The notes under the pieces: model-generated | Database searches by the model: none | What the model was told of the DNA's origin: nothing | Seen by the model: only the letters and a program-made list of their open reading frames with translations | IMG/VR virus record: IMGVR_UViG_3300042561_002100 | Coordinates: 115,527-179,526 of that record | Strand: one strand, 5' to 3' | From: a virus | DNA: 64,000 nucleotides | Part shown: positions 26,345-35,681 of the stretch, one piece after another | Numbering within the stretch: the first letter of the stretch is position 1 | Layout of the letters: every line of letters begins with the position of its first letter | Program-made: the position numbers and the translations under genes

Positions 26345-26997
26345 TTGATCTATCACATTTAAAAATTAATGAGACTGGACCAAAGACGAATCCTGAAGCT
26401 ATCGCTTATGGTAATAAAGATGGTAAGATTCATTTTGGTTATATGTACACCGCTAATCTTGATGCAACAGCGGCAAGTGCATTAGCCGGAGTTCATATAC
26501 AGGGATTCCATTCACTCCATTATATGAGTTTGATGAAGAATGGACCAATGAAAGGTTCTACTATTAATCGTTGCCCTGGACCTTATCAGATTGTTTGTGC
26601 ATCTGAACATGCAGGAGTCGTCGGTGAAACTGATGGAACCGGTTATTTTCTGTTTGTTGAAAACGGAGATGTTGTTATAAGAGCCCCAAACGGACGAGTA
26701 AGAATTTCCGGTCAAGATGTTGACATAAGAGCGGAAGGGTCAGACACTTCAAGAGGCACAATCAATCTGGATTCAAATCAAGCCGTTAATATAAAAACCG
26801 GAAGCTTTGATGTAAAGGCCGATCTTGGTATGAAACTCTTCACTCCAAAGAGCATAGATATAGTAGCGAACACTTCTTTGGGCCTGATCAGTAATTTCGT
26901 TAATGGTCTCACCGCAGCATCTTCAACGAGACCAGCTAAAGGAGTTCCAATATCAGCTTCTACTAAAAAGTTCAAAAATTCTCAAAGTTATAATTAA
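26341..26997 (+). CDS. Spike C-terminal-like beta-helix protein
   Basis: 218 residues from the ATG at 26341 (overlaps the gp5-like stop). The central part has short beta repeats (GDVVIRAPNGRVRISGQDVDIRAEG, GSFDVKADLGMKLFTPKSIDIVAN) like the trimeric beta-helix of T4 gp5C or VgrG tips. In this phage the spike needle may thus be a separate gene. Confidence 0.6.
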   Translation: MIDLSHLKINETGPKTNPEAIAYGNKDGKIHFGYMYTANLDATAASALAGVHIQGFHSLHYMSLMKNGPMKGSTINRCPGPYQIVCASEHAGVVGETDGTGYFLFVENGDVVIRAPNGRVRISGQDVDIRAEGSDTSRGTINLDSNQAVNIKTGSFDVKADLGMKLFTPKSIDIVANTSLGLISNFVNGLTAASSTRPAKGVPISASTKKFKNSQSYN

Positions 26998-26999
26998 GT

Positions 27000-27794
27000 A
27001 TGGCATTTTCACAAGACGATGTATGTGTATCTCATCAATTAGTTGTTGGTGATGGTTTTCCTGATTTTTTGGGTGTCGGCGAAGAAAAGATAAGAGGATC
27101 GGCCTATGTTGAAGGTCCGATGGTTATTGGTGATCCTGATATTTTTTCAAATGTTTCTGCAACACTTATCGTTGGTCCCAATATTAACGTAGACTCGGAA
27201 CCATCTTTTGTTGGTGGTAATGGTATTTGTGGTAATAATTATAGTCCATATTCACTAGCGGTTTCCGGTGATGCTGTTATTTTTGATAATCTCAGTGTTA
27301 ATGGTAGAGTGGATGTTGGTACTCATCTTGTCGCTCAAGGAGAAGTGATTTCTAGATGCGGTAAACATGTTCTTTCGGCTAAGAAGAATTTTGATATTGA
27401 ACATCCATCAAAACCCGGTTGGAGATTAAGACACACCTGCCCCGAAGCACCATCTAATGATGTTTATATTAGAGGAACACTTAAAAATTCAAATGAAATC
27501 TTATTACCAAAATACTGGAAAGATTTTGTTGATATTGAATCAATAACAGTCAATATCACACCAATTAAAACCCTTCAAAATATTACAGTAAAAGATATAA
27601 CAGAAGAAAGAATTCTTTTGCTTTCCAATTTTTCAATGCCTATTCATTGTTTTTATCATGTCTTTGCTGAAAGAAAAGATGGTGAAAAATTGATTCCAGA
27701 ATATAGTGGTGATAGTCCAGCCGATTATCCCGGTAATAATAACGAATATTCAATTTCGGGTTATCACTACGACGTAAAAAATAATCATGGTTGA
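27000..27794 (+). CDS. Tail fibre/appendage protein, HP-domain copy 1
   Basis: 264 residues. The C-terminal half holds a domain starting KKNFDIEHPSKPGWRLRHTCPEAP...VYIRG and ending YHVFAERKDGEKLIPEY, also present in the next gene and at the end of the protein at 37158. In cyanophages this domain closes many fibre proteins. The N-terminal half is beta-rich (EGPMVIGDPDIFSNVSATLIVG). Overlaps the next gene by 8 nt. Confidence 0.7.
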   Translation: MAFSQDDVCVSHQLVVGDGFPDFLGVGEEKIRGSAYVEGPMVIGDPDIFSNVSATLIVGPNINVDSEPSFVGGNGICGNNYSPYSLAVSGDAVIFDNLSVNGRVDVGTHLVAQGEVISRCGKHVLSAKKNFDIEHPSKPGWRLRHTCPEAPSNDVYIRGTLKNSNEILLPKYWKDFVDIESITVNITPIKTLQNITVKDITEERILLLSNFSMPIHCFYHVFAERKDGEKLIPEYSGDSPADYPGNNNEYSISGYHYDVKNNHG

Positions 27795-28551
27795 AACTAC
27801 AAATAATATTCTAATCACTAGAGAATATGGCGAAAAGGATTGTTCTGATCCGGTTATAACAGGAATTCCATCAAATCGTTTTGATTTTGTGTTGAAGCCA
27901 TATAATGCCGATTTAGAAGATATATCTTCAGAATTAAATATTGATCCTCCTTGTGATCTTTGGTATTATTATAACATGAAGGTGGGTTCACTAAAGGCAT
28001 TAGAAGATGTTAATGTTGATGGAGAAGTTACTGCCGTTGGTGAAGTGTCATCCAATAATGGAATTCATGTTCTGTCAAATAAGAAAAATTTACCCTTTGA
28101 TATGCCTCATCCTAATAAAAAAGGATGGAGATTAAGGCATGTTTGTATTGAAGGTCCCGAAATCGCTGTTTATTGTAGAGGTGAAATAAATGAAACCGGA
28201 ATTATTGATTTGCCTTCTTTCTGGGACGGTTTGGTAAATCTTGATGATATGACCATAAATATCACACCTATTGGTCATTGGCAAGAATTATTCGTTGAAC
28301 ATATCAATAAAAATAAAAAACAAGTCATCATTAAAAATAATAACGGTACCAAAATTCGGGCAAATTATCATATTGTTGCAAGAAGATTAGATGATGATCT
28401 TATTGTAGAATATCAAGGTGAAAATTATACAGATTATCCAAAAGGAAATGAAGGATATTCTTTTAATTATGAACATTCTTATGTTGAAAATTTAATCAAA
28501 GAACAAATTAAGAGAGAAATAAAAAATGCAAGTAACAAGAGAAGTCAGTGA
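27787..28551 (+). CDS. Tail fibre/appendage protein, HP-domain copy 2
   Basis: 254 residues. Same domain as the gene before it (KKNLPFDMPHPNKKGWRLRHVCIEGPEIAVYCRG ... NYHIVARRLDDDLIVEYQGEN), with a different N-terminal part. The pair is likely a tandem duplication; the start overlaps the previous stop region. Confidence 0.7.
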   Translation: MVETTNNILITREYGEKDCSDPVITGIPSNRFDFVLKPYNADLEDISSELNIDPPCDLWYYYNMKVGSLKALEDVNVDGEVTAVGEVSSNNGIHVLSNKKNLPFDMPHPNKKGWRLRHVCIEGPEIAVYCRGEINETGIIDLPSFWDGLVNLDDMTINITPIGHWQELFVEHINKNKKQVIIKNNNGTKIRANYHIVARRLDDDLIVEYQGENYTDYPKGNEGYSFNYEHSYVENLIKEQIKREIKNASNKRSQ

Positions 28552-28681
28552 CGATCTTATCGCACTACAAGAAGATATCGCGGCTCATTTCTGTGAAGAT
28601 AACTTTCCTATGAGTGGTGAATTGTATTGGACTTTAGTTGAATCTATTGCCACTGCAAAGCTATCGGAAATTACATCTTGA
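28526..28681 (+). CDS. Small hypothetical protein
   Basis: 51 residues (MQVTREVSDDLIALQEDIAA...AKLSEITS), out of frame with and overlapping the end of the upstream gene by 26 nt. Good codon use and an ordered acidic helix make it a real candidate. Function unknown. Confidence 0.55.
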   Translation: MQVTREVSDDLIALQEDIAAHFCEDNFPMSGELYWTLVESIATAKLSEITS

Positions 28682-28691
28682 CCACTTTACG

Positions 28692-28736
28692 AACTGTCAC
28701 TAGGTAACTCCAAAATCCATCAGGATGTGTTAAGAT
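28692..28736 (+). promoter_or_regulatory. Box-type promoter (AACTGTCAC / TGT-TAAGAT)
   Basis: AACTGTCAC starts at 28692; TAAGAT starts 39 nt later at 28731, preceded by TGT (extended -10). The ATG of the next gene is 30 nt after. Leftmost member of a family of 12 such sites. Confidence 0.6.
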
Positions 28737-28760
28737 TGATTCATCTTCGTATTTGAAGTA

Positions 28761-28958
28761 ATGAAAATCTCAAAAACAAATATTCAAGCTCAATATAATG
28801 AACTATTAGATCAAGGTCTAGAGGATTGGGAAGCTAGAACTACAATTATCAATGATATGATTTCATTGGAACCCACATCAGAACATTTTGTGGGAAATCC
28901 TGGAGATTCTGAATATTATTTCACAATCCAAACCATTTGGAATCTATGTAATCTATGA
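28761..28958 (+). CDS. Hypothetical protein
   Basis: 65 residues, first gene behind the box-type promoter. Helical, acidic (LLDQGLEDWEARTTIINDMI). The stop overlaps the next ATG. Family not recognised. Confidence 0.65.
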   Translation: MKISKTNIQAQYNELLDQGLEDWEARTTIINDMISLEPTSEHFVGNPGDSEYYFTIQTIWNLCNL

Positions 28959-29164
28959 GACCCGAAACTCGTGAAGCTATGGAGAATCTCTTTGGTGCAA
29001 AATGGAATGTACCAAAAGCGGCGGATTATTGTAATCTCACCAACAAAGAGTGTAAAATTGTCTTTAATGAATATTGTCGCCTAAATCCTCCAACATATGT
29101 TCAAGAAAGTTCTTTTGATCTACTTGTGTTATCTCATTCTGATGATGTGAAAGATGAATCTTGA
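28955..29164 (+). CDS. Hypothetical protein, possible HTH
   Basis: 69 residues. VPKAADYCNLTNKECKIVFNEYC could be a helix-turn-helix, but the evidence is only spacing. Coupled by overlaps to both neighbours. Confidence 0.6.
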   Translation: MRPETREAMENLFGAKWNVPKAADYCNLTNKECKIVFNEYCRLNPPTYVQESSFDLLVLSHSDDVKDES

Positions 29165-29855
29165 TAATAAAAGCGATATCATACATGATGACATTGAAAG
29201 TCTTTCATTGGATGATAGAATTAATCTGGCATATAATCCAAACACCCCACCAACAACATTAGATCAACTAGCTACTAATGAGCATTATTGGGTTCGTTAT
29301 TGGGTAGCACAACATCCAAACACACCACCAAAAGCCCTAGAACAACTAGCGACCGATGAGGAATATTATGGTATTCGTCGTGAAGTAGCACAAAACCGAA
29401 ACACACCACCAAAAGTCCTAGAACAACTAGCGACCGATGAGGAATATTATGGTATTCGTCGTGAAGTAGCACAAAACCGAAACACACCACCAAAAGTCCT
29501 AGAACAACTAGCGACCGATGAGGATCTTTATGTTCGTTATTGGGTAGCACAACATCCAAACACACCACCAAAAGCCCTAGAACAACTAGCGACCGATGAG
29601 GATTCTAGTGTTCGTTGTTGGGTAGCAGAAAATCCAAACACTCCACCAAAAGCTCTAGAACAACTAGCGACCGATGAGGATTCTGGTGTTCGTTGGAGTG
29701 TAGCACATAATCCAAACACACCACCAAAAGCTCTAGAACAACTAGCGACCGATGAGGATTCTAGTGTTCGTTATAGGGTAGCACTAAATCCAAACACTCC
29801 CCACTACATCAAAAAGTATATTAAAATTCAGGAGCACCTAAAAACATTTGACTAA
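29154..29855 (+). CDS. LRV-repeat protein, 7 repeats with an exact duplication
   Basis: 233 residues: acidic N-terminus, seven repeats, cap NPNTPHYIKKYIKIQEHLKTF. Repeats two and three (LEQLATDEEYYGIRREVAQN) are 27 rather than 26 residues long and identical in DNA over at least 80 nt, a sign of recent unequal crossing over or slippage. It sits just upstream of the late fibre operon, separated from it by a late motif. Confidence 0.85.
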   Translation: MNLDNKSDIIHDDIESLSLDDRINLAYNPNTPPTTLDQLATNEHYWVRYWVAQHPNTPPKALEQLATDEEYYGIRREVAQNRNTPPKVLEQLATDEEYYGIRREVAQNRNTPPKVLEQLATDEDLYVRYWVAQHPNTPPKALEQLATDEDSSVRCWVAENPNTPPKALEQLATDEDSGVRWSVAHNPNTPPKALEQLATDEDSSVRYRVALNPNTPHYIKKYIKIQEHLKTFD

Positions 29856-29925
29856 AATTGTTTTAGATATCTTTCTCACACTCACTGTTTTCTGTATTGC
29901 ATCTTATCTTATCACAATAGACTGA
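29848..29925 (+). CDS. Possible 25-residue membrane peptide
   Basis: TTG start overlapping the LRV stop region; MTKIVLDIFLTLTVFCIASYLITID is one membrane helix. The length and TTG start make this weak; it fills the gap before the late motif. Confidence 0.25.
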   Translation: MTKIVLDIFLTLTVFCIASYLITID

Positions 29926-29942
29926 CCGAGTGATTGATGACT

Positions 29943-29949
29943 CTAAATA
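29943..29949 (+). promoter_or_regulatory. Putative late promoter CTAAATA
   Basis: CTAAATA followed by ATAAAAC, 28 nt upstream of the ATG of the largest virion gene. Position and sequence agree with the sites before gp54 and the fibre genes. Confidence 0.6.
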
Positions 29950-29976
29950 ATAAAACAGGAATTGTTTTAGAAGACA

Positions 29977-32900
29977 ATGAGTCTAAATCGGCTAGAAAAT
30001 TTTTTAAGAACAGCAAAAGGAACAGTAATATACGTTAATGTTGACGGTCTAGATGCCACCGATAGCATTGAGAATACTGGTACATCATTAGCTAGACCTT
30101 TTAAAACACCTCAACGAGCAATTATTGAAGCCGTTAGATATAGCTACATTTCAGGTACCAATAACGACCTTTACGGTAATACAACAATTATTGTCTTTCC
30201 TGGACAATATGATATAGACGATAGACCTGGAGTTCTAGTAAAGAACGATGGGTCTTTGTTATTGAGAAGCAGTCAATCAACAACTCTTACTGAATGGAAA
30301 ACTAATACTAATTTCAATCTTTACGATTCTGCTAATCAATTATACAAACTCAATTCAGTTTATGGTGGAGTTATCGTTCCAAGAGGAACGACAATTTGGT
30401 GTTACGATTCAAGAAAGACAGTATTTCGTCCACTTTATGTTCCTAGTCCAACCAATAATAACATAGAAAGAAGTTGTGTATTTCGTAGAAGTGCTGGATC
30501 TGTTTTAGAAAATCTAGCATTTAGAGATGCAGATCCTAACGGATTCTGCTATAAAGATTATACTGTCACTAAGTTCTCTCCAAATTTTTCACATCATAAA
30601 CTTGATTGTTATCAAGATGTTGATGGTGTTAATAATGTGATCATTCAAGATAATTTTCTCAATGTAACAACGTCTAGAACCGATCTAGAAATGTATTATG
30701 AGAAAATTTCACTTGTTTATGGTTTATCATCTGGTAGAGAAATTCAAGATGCAATTTATTCTACCACGATTTCTGTTGATATTCAACCTGTTATTGATGA
30801 GTTTCGGATTATTAGTTCAACTGGAAAAGAAGTTGGAATTACATCTATTCGGGCTGGTGATGGAGTTACTCCAAATAATACAATTACGGTTACTTTAGAA
30901 GAACCAACGGAAGATCTGAATATTGATACACCAATTCAAATAAGTGGTGTTGGTGTTGCAGGTTATGATGGACAAAATATTGTTTCCTCTGTTATTAGTT
31001 CTTCTCAGATCCAATATAGATCATCCATTACACCGAGTAATGCATTACCGTCTTCTGTGGGTGCATCACTTAATATCATCGTAGATAGCATCACTTCCGA
31101 TTCACCACTGATTAAAAATAATACTCTCAGAAGTGTCTATGGAATGTGTGGCTATTATGGAAATGGTGATAACGTTTCAGGCTTTAAGAGTTTTATTGTT
31201 GACCAATTTGAAGGAATAAGCCTACAAAAAGATGACAATGCCTTCGTCAAATATGATTATAGTAGTGGAACTTATAAAGACTCAACTGCTATCACAAATC
31301 TTCATAGTGATCCAGATGCTCGTTATAAACCCGATTATGAGCATTACTTTTTACGAATTGCTAATGACACTTCCGCCGATGTTAATTCATGTAGTGCAAC
31401 AGGATTTGCTCAACAATACTCAGTGAATTCTGGATCTGAGATTAATATGAATGCATCAAGATCCAAATATGGAGCAAAGGCATTAGTTGCAGAAGGATTT
31501 AAAAAACAAGCGTATTCATATGATGATAATGGTTATCTTGTGGGAGTAGTTCCACCAAAGTTCGTTTCATCAGAAACAACCAATTTTTATTTTGGTTCTT
31601 TTGATGTTGGTCTTACTACTTCCGTTGGTAATAGTGCAAGACTTTATATCGCAAATGAAAAGAATTTTTATGCTCCTCCTGAACATAATCTTTTTGGTTA
31701 TAATATTGGTGCTAAAAGGGGTGAAATTATTAAAGTGGAATTATCCAATAATACCACAGTTGGAATTTATACCGCAAGTGTTCTGATTCCTTCAACTAAT
31801 TTAACATCGGAAAAAGTTTACTATGTTCCAAGAATCAATAACAACACAGAAAATTCTATCTTTAATAATGCGATTGATTTAACATCTTCTCATAATCTTA
31901 TTACGGGCGAAAAGATTAGAGTTTTTTCTGAAAATGGTCATCTTCCCGATGGATTGACCTCAAATAAAGTTGGTTACGCGATCACAACAGGATTACTTTC
32001 AACTAAAGTCAAAGTCGCCGAGACTTATAATGATGCGCTTGCAAATGTTCCATTAAATATAAACAGAAAAGGTGGAAATCTTACTGTTGTCAGTAGAGTG
32101 GCGGATAAAAAGCCGGGTGAAATCGGACATCCAATTCAATGGGATTCTGGTAATGCTAATTGGTATATTGGTGTAAATACAAACAATTCAATTTATAACC
32201 AATTAAATTCTCTTGGTACTTCGGTTTTAGGTAATTATACGCCTTCATTTTATGTTGAACGTGTTGTTGATACTAGATCTGATGATGAGAAGATCTTTAA
32301 ATTTAGATATATTATTCCGTCAAATACTACGGAATCAAGCAGACTACCATTAAAATCCTTCATTCTTCAAGAGTCTAATGATGTGGTATTGGATTCGGTT
32401 GAAATGGGCAAGTATTTTTCTTCTACTGTATCAACTCTTATTTCACCCGAAGAGCTAAGAAACTCTCACTATATTTCAGATGTGACTTGGAGTTCAAACG
32501 TTGCGACATTAAAAACCGAACTTCCATCAGATGTTACTATTGGTTCTAAGATTGAACTTGTTAATTTTATTGGTGGAGTTCATACTGTTTCTTCTGTTAT
32601 CAATAACAAAAAATTTACTATTCCATTATCAACAAATCCTGGAGCATTCAATAAAGACACGACAACCAGAAATCAAAATCTACCATACTTTAAAAAATTA
32701 GAAACTACTAATACTTATAAAATTCATGAGGTCAAAGAACTTCAAGAATACATTTATAATAAACAAGATGGTGTTTATGATTTAACTGTAATTAATACAT
32801 CAAATTCCCCAACAGTATCACCATTCACCGATCTTAAGTTCCCCCAACCAATAAAAAATCTTTATCCAATAAGTGATGTTGATAATCTAGAATCGGATCC

Positions 32901-34413
32901 TAAAGCCACAGCTTCTTTCGCGCTTCCAGATAAAATCGGACAGGTTATTGTAAATAATGAATCATTCTCATTAACTAAAGAAACTCGCAATAAACTAGCA
33001 GAAGACTTCCAATATGGAATAAAGGTTTCAAATATCGTTTCTAACTTAGCGGGGATTGCTCATACTTTCACCACTGAAGTATCTCACAACTTTAGAGGAA
33101 TTACTAACTTTAGTATTCTGAATGTTGGTAGTAATTATGTTCCAGGAACTTATTATGGTGCTGATGTTATTGCTAGTAGTGGAAGTGGAAGAAATGCCAA
33201 CGTCAGACTAACCGTTAGTGGTGCAGGTACGGTCAGTGATCTGGAGATAATGGATTCAGGTTGTGCTTATTGTGTTGGTGATATTGCGACTCTTATTCCT
33301 TCTGCTGGTATCGGAACCACTACAGGTTTCACTCCTGCCACTATTCTTGTTACGAATGTTGTTGATAATATAAACGATACTCTTTATCTTGTAGATAATC
33401 TTATTCCTTTTAGAATAACTGTTATTGAGGATCACAATAAAATTCAAGTTGCTTCTCCTACTGTTGCTGTGGGACTTAATACATCTTATTGTTTATCTGC
33501 AGGAAAAGCGGTTCTAATTAATAATTTTTCTTATAATGCTTCTTCTGGTATTGCAACAGCAACGTGTGCGATTGCTCATGGTAACACTTTAGATGAAACA
33601 ATTAGATTAGGAGGATTTGATAGTGATTATTTCAATAAAGAAGCTGTCGTTATTGACACTCCTACAGTACAATCTCTGGTTGTTAATATTGGTAAAGATG
33701 GAGTATCCTTACCAACTACTGGTACTCGTTATATCTATCCAACAATAACAGCTAATAACAACAAGCCTTATTATTCTTATGCAGGAATAACAACAAACAT
33801 TAGTAGTGCACTAACTTCTGAATCAAATGTAGACGTTTTGACGATTGATAATGCAGTGAATGCTGGATTGAATATTGGTGATTTTATAAAAGTCAATGAT
33901 GAAATTTTTAGAGTTAAATCCGACATCACATCAAATAATGTCTCTGTTTTTCGGGCACAAATGGGAACTGTTAGACAAACTCATTCGGTTAATTCTGTAG
34001 TCAAAAAAATCAAAATAGTTCCAATTGAACTTAGAAAGAGTTCTACGATTAATACCACTTCTCATATTTTTGAATCTGTTGGATTTGGGCCAGGTAACTA
34101 TTCAACCTCAATTCCAGATAGAGTAAATAAAACACTAACTGAGGAAGAAAAATCTATCGCACAGTATCATATGATTAATGGTGGAACTGTTACTCAAGAT
34201 ATTCCTGAAGTTAATAATTTAATTCCAGAATATTATACTGATACTCCTTATATTACCCTTCAAGGAAGATCAATCGGAGTAGGAACAACAACACCCTCTA
34301 GTGGAAATTATGGTGATATTATTTACAGTGTAAATCCTAAGAGCGGGAATTATGTTGGATGGACTTATACAATTGAAAATAAATGGAAAGGATTCGGCAT
34401 AATTGGATCTTAA
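29977..34413 (+). CDS. Large virion structural (baseplate/fibre) protein
   Basis: 1478 residues, the longest gene here. The N-terminus SLARPFKTPQRAIIEAVRYSY and VIYVNVDGLDATDS is typical of a large conserved cyanophage structural protein, annotated VrlC-like in some genomes as I recall. The body has parallel-beta repeats and a later GSNYVPGTYYGADVIASSGSG motif like those in the gp5-like protein. The C-terminus (IIYSVNPKSGNYVGWTYTIENKWKGFG) is common in these proteins. Probably an adsorption or baseplate-periphery protein. Confidence 0.7.
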   Translation: MSLNRLENFLRTAKGTVIYVNVDGLDATDSIENTGTSLARPFKTPQRAIIEAVRYSYISGTNNDLYGNTTIIVFPGQYDIDDRPGVLVKNDGSLLLRSSQSTTLTEWKTNTNFNLYDSANQLYKLNSVYGGVIVPRGTTIWCYDSRKTVFRPLYVPSPTNNNIERSCVFRRSAGSVLENLAFRDADPNGFCYKDYTVTKFSPNFSHHKLDCYQDVDGVNNVIIQDNFLNVTTSRTDLEMYYEKISLVYGLSSGREIQDAIYSTTISVDIQPVIDEFRIISSTGKEVGITSIRAGDGVTPNNTITVTLEEPTEDLNIDTPIQISGVGVAGYDGQNIVSSVISSSQIQYRSSITPSNALPSSVGASLNIIVDSITSDSPLIKNNTLRSVYGMCGYYGNGDNVSGFKSFIVDQFEGISLQKDDNAFVKYDYSSGTYKDSTAITNLHSDPDARYKPDYEHYFLRIANDTSADVNSCSATGFAQQYSVNSGSEINMNASRSKYGAKALVAEGFKKQAYSYDDNGYLVGVVPPKFVSSETTNFYFGSFDVGLTTSVGNSARLYIANEKNFYAPPEHNLFGYNIGAKRGEIIKVELSNNTTVGIYTASVLIPSTNLTSEKVYYVPRINNNTENSIFNNAIDLTSSHNLITGEKIRVFSENGHLPDGLTSNKVGYAITTGLLSTKVKVAETYNDALANVPLNINRKGGNLTVVSRVADKKPGEIGHPIQWDSGNANWYIGVNTNNSIYNQLNSLGTSVLGNYTPSFYVERVVDTRSDDEKIFKFRYIIPSNTTESSRLPLKSFILQESNDVVLDSVEMGKYFSSTVSTLISPEELRNSHYISDVTWSSNVATLKTELPSDVTIGSKIELVNFIGGVHTVSSVINNKKFTIPLSTNPGAFNKDTTTRNQNLPYFKKLETTNTYKIHEVKELQEYIYNKQDGVYDLTVINTSNSPTVSPFTDLKFPQPIKNLYPISDVDNLESDPKATASFALPDKIGQVIVNNESFSLTKETRNKLAEDFQYGIKVSNIVSNLAGIAHTFTTEVSHNFRGITNFSILNVGSNYVPGTYYGADVIASSGSGRNANVRLTVSGAGTVSDLEIMDSGCAYCVGDIATLIPSAGIGTTTGFTPATILVTNVVDNINDTLYLVDNLIPFRITVIEDHNKIQVASPTVAVGLNTSYCLSAGKAVLINNFSYNASSGIATATCAIAHGNTLDETIRLGGFDSDYFNKEAVVIDTPTVQSLVVNIGKDGVSLPTTGTRYIYPTITANNNKPYYSYAGITTNISSALTSESNVDVLTIDNAVNAGLNIGDFIKVNDEIFRVKSDITSNNVSVFRAQMGTVRQTHSVNSVVKKIKIVPIELRKSSTINTTSHIFESVGFGPGNYSTSIPDRVNKTLTEEEKSIAQYHMINGGTVTQDIPEVNNLIPEYYTDTPYITLQGRSIGVGTTTPSSGNYGDIIYSVNPKSGNYVGWTYTIENKWKGFGIIGS

Positions 34414-34415
34414 GG

Positions 34416-34422
34416 CTAAATA
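34416..34422 (+). promoter_or_regulatory. Putative late promoter CTAAATA
   Basis: CTAAATA four bases after the stop of the large structural gene and 32 nt before the next ATG. Confidence 0.5.
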
Positions 34423-34453
34423 TTAAAAAGAGTGGAAAAGCGGAAACTCTACA

Positions 34454-35647
34454 ATGCCAAATAAGAATTTTATAGTAAAGAACGGAATTGAGGTTGATGG
34501 TAATCTCATTTTCGCGGATCCTGATACTAATAAAGTAGGAATAAAAACATCCACGCCAACTGTAGAACTAGATGTAAGCGGTGATATTAGATCTAATAAC
34601 TTAACGGTTAGCGATGTATTATCTCTTTATGGTAACATCGCAATTAATGGTGAGTTAGGCGAAGTTGGTTCCTTTCTTTCTGTAACAGGATCGGGTGTTA
34701 CTTGGAGTCCTATTCCGGGATTAAGAACGGTTGCATCCATTGTCGCAGCTCCAGGGCAAACATTAATTAATGCTGTTTATAATCCTTCAACTGGAGTTGA
34801 TGTTTTCGTTGATGGAGTTAGACTAACGTCAACAGATTATACCGCGAATACTGGAACCGAAATTGTATTAGCTGTTTCTCTTTTTGGTGGGGAGCGAGTA
34901 GATATTATTGCATATTCTGTTTTTGGTACAGATGGTCCGGGAATCACTATTGAAAATAATTCAACACAAGTTGGTTTATCTAATGTCATAAGTACCATCA
35001 ATTTTGTTGGATTTAGTAGTATTTCTTTATCTGAAGATGGATTTGGTATAACGCTTGAAAATTCACCCGAAAATTATTATAATTTGGGTGTGAAAAATGA
35101 AATAAGATTTTATGAAAATACATTAAGTTGCCCCGATTATATTTCTCTCAAGGCACCCGGTATATTAACATCCACATCTTCTTATCAGCTGCCTGATAAT
35201 TATCCGGTGGGAAATGAATATTATTTGTCTTCAAGTTCTGTTGGTATTATGACTTGGAAACAAAAAACGGACACAACGATTATACCATTAACATCCGAGA
35301 CCAAAATTTTGGAGGTGAGCACATTAACAACTATACCATATTGGCCAGAAAATACATTTTTGTCATCGCAACCAATATGGATGGTAAATACGGCAGCTAC
35401 CGGCTCTGAAATTATTTTTGATATTAGAATTAATAATTCGTCTATCTTTTCAGTATTACCAACTATAGATCAGGTTGAAAACAGTAGTGCTACTGCTGCT
35501 ATTCCATCTTCATTTTCAACTTCTTTTGTTAATAATAACAAAATGATTTCAATTGGATCCACTGTCACCTTCCATTGTGTTGGTATCGGAAGCACATATG
35601 CCGGTAGTGGAGCAAAGGTAAATATTTATAGTTTTAGTAGTCAATAA
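34454..35647 (+). CDS. Tail fibre protein
   Basis: 397 residues. N-terminus PNKNFIVKNGIEVDGNLIFADPDTNKVGI and TPTVELDVSGDIRSNNL are standard for cyanophage fibres. A middle module with the pattern FVDGVRLTSTDYTANTGTEIVLA recalls fibre connector domains. The beta-rich C-terminus would face the receptor. Confidence 0.75.
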   Translation: MPNKNFIVKNGIEVDGNLIFADPDTNKVGIKTSTPTVELDVSGDIRSNNLTVSDVLSLYGNIAINGELGEVGSFLSVTGSGVTWSPIPGLRTVASIVAAPGQTLINAVYNPSTGVDVFVDGVRLTSTDYTANTGTEIVLAVSLFGGERVDIIAYSVFGTDGPGITIENNSTQVGLSNVISTINFVGFSSISLSEDGFGITLENSPENYYNLGVKNEIRFYENTLSCPDYISLKAPGILTSTSSYQLPDNYPVGNEYYLSSSSVGIMTWKQKTDTTIIPLTSETKILEVSTLTTIPYWPENTFLSSQPIWMVNTAATGSEIIFDIRINNSSIFSVLPTIDQVENSSATAAIPSSFSTSFVNNNKMISIGSTVTFHCVGIGSTYAGSGAKVNIYSFSSQ

Positions 35648-35650
35648 ATA
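35642..35650 (+). promoter_or_regulatory. Putative late promoter CAATAAATA
   Basis: AATAAATA overlaps the previous fibre stop and lies 32 nt before the next ATG (35682). A nearer ATG at 35666 hits a stop after four codons. Confidence 0.45.
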
Positions 35651-35681
35651 GAAATTAAAGTTTACAATGGGGATAATTTAG

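Noticed and set aside
29154-29855. CRISPR-like direct repeats
   Set aside because: The 78-81 nt repeats are in-frame coding units with no spacers of uniform length.
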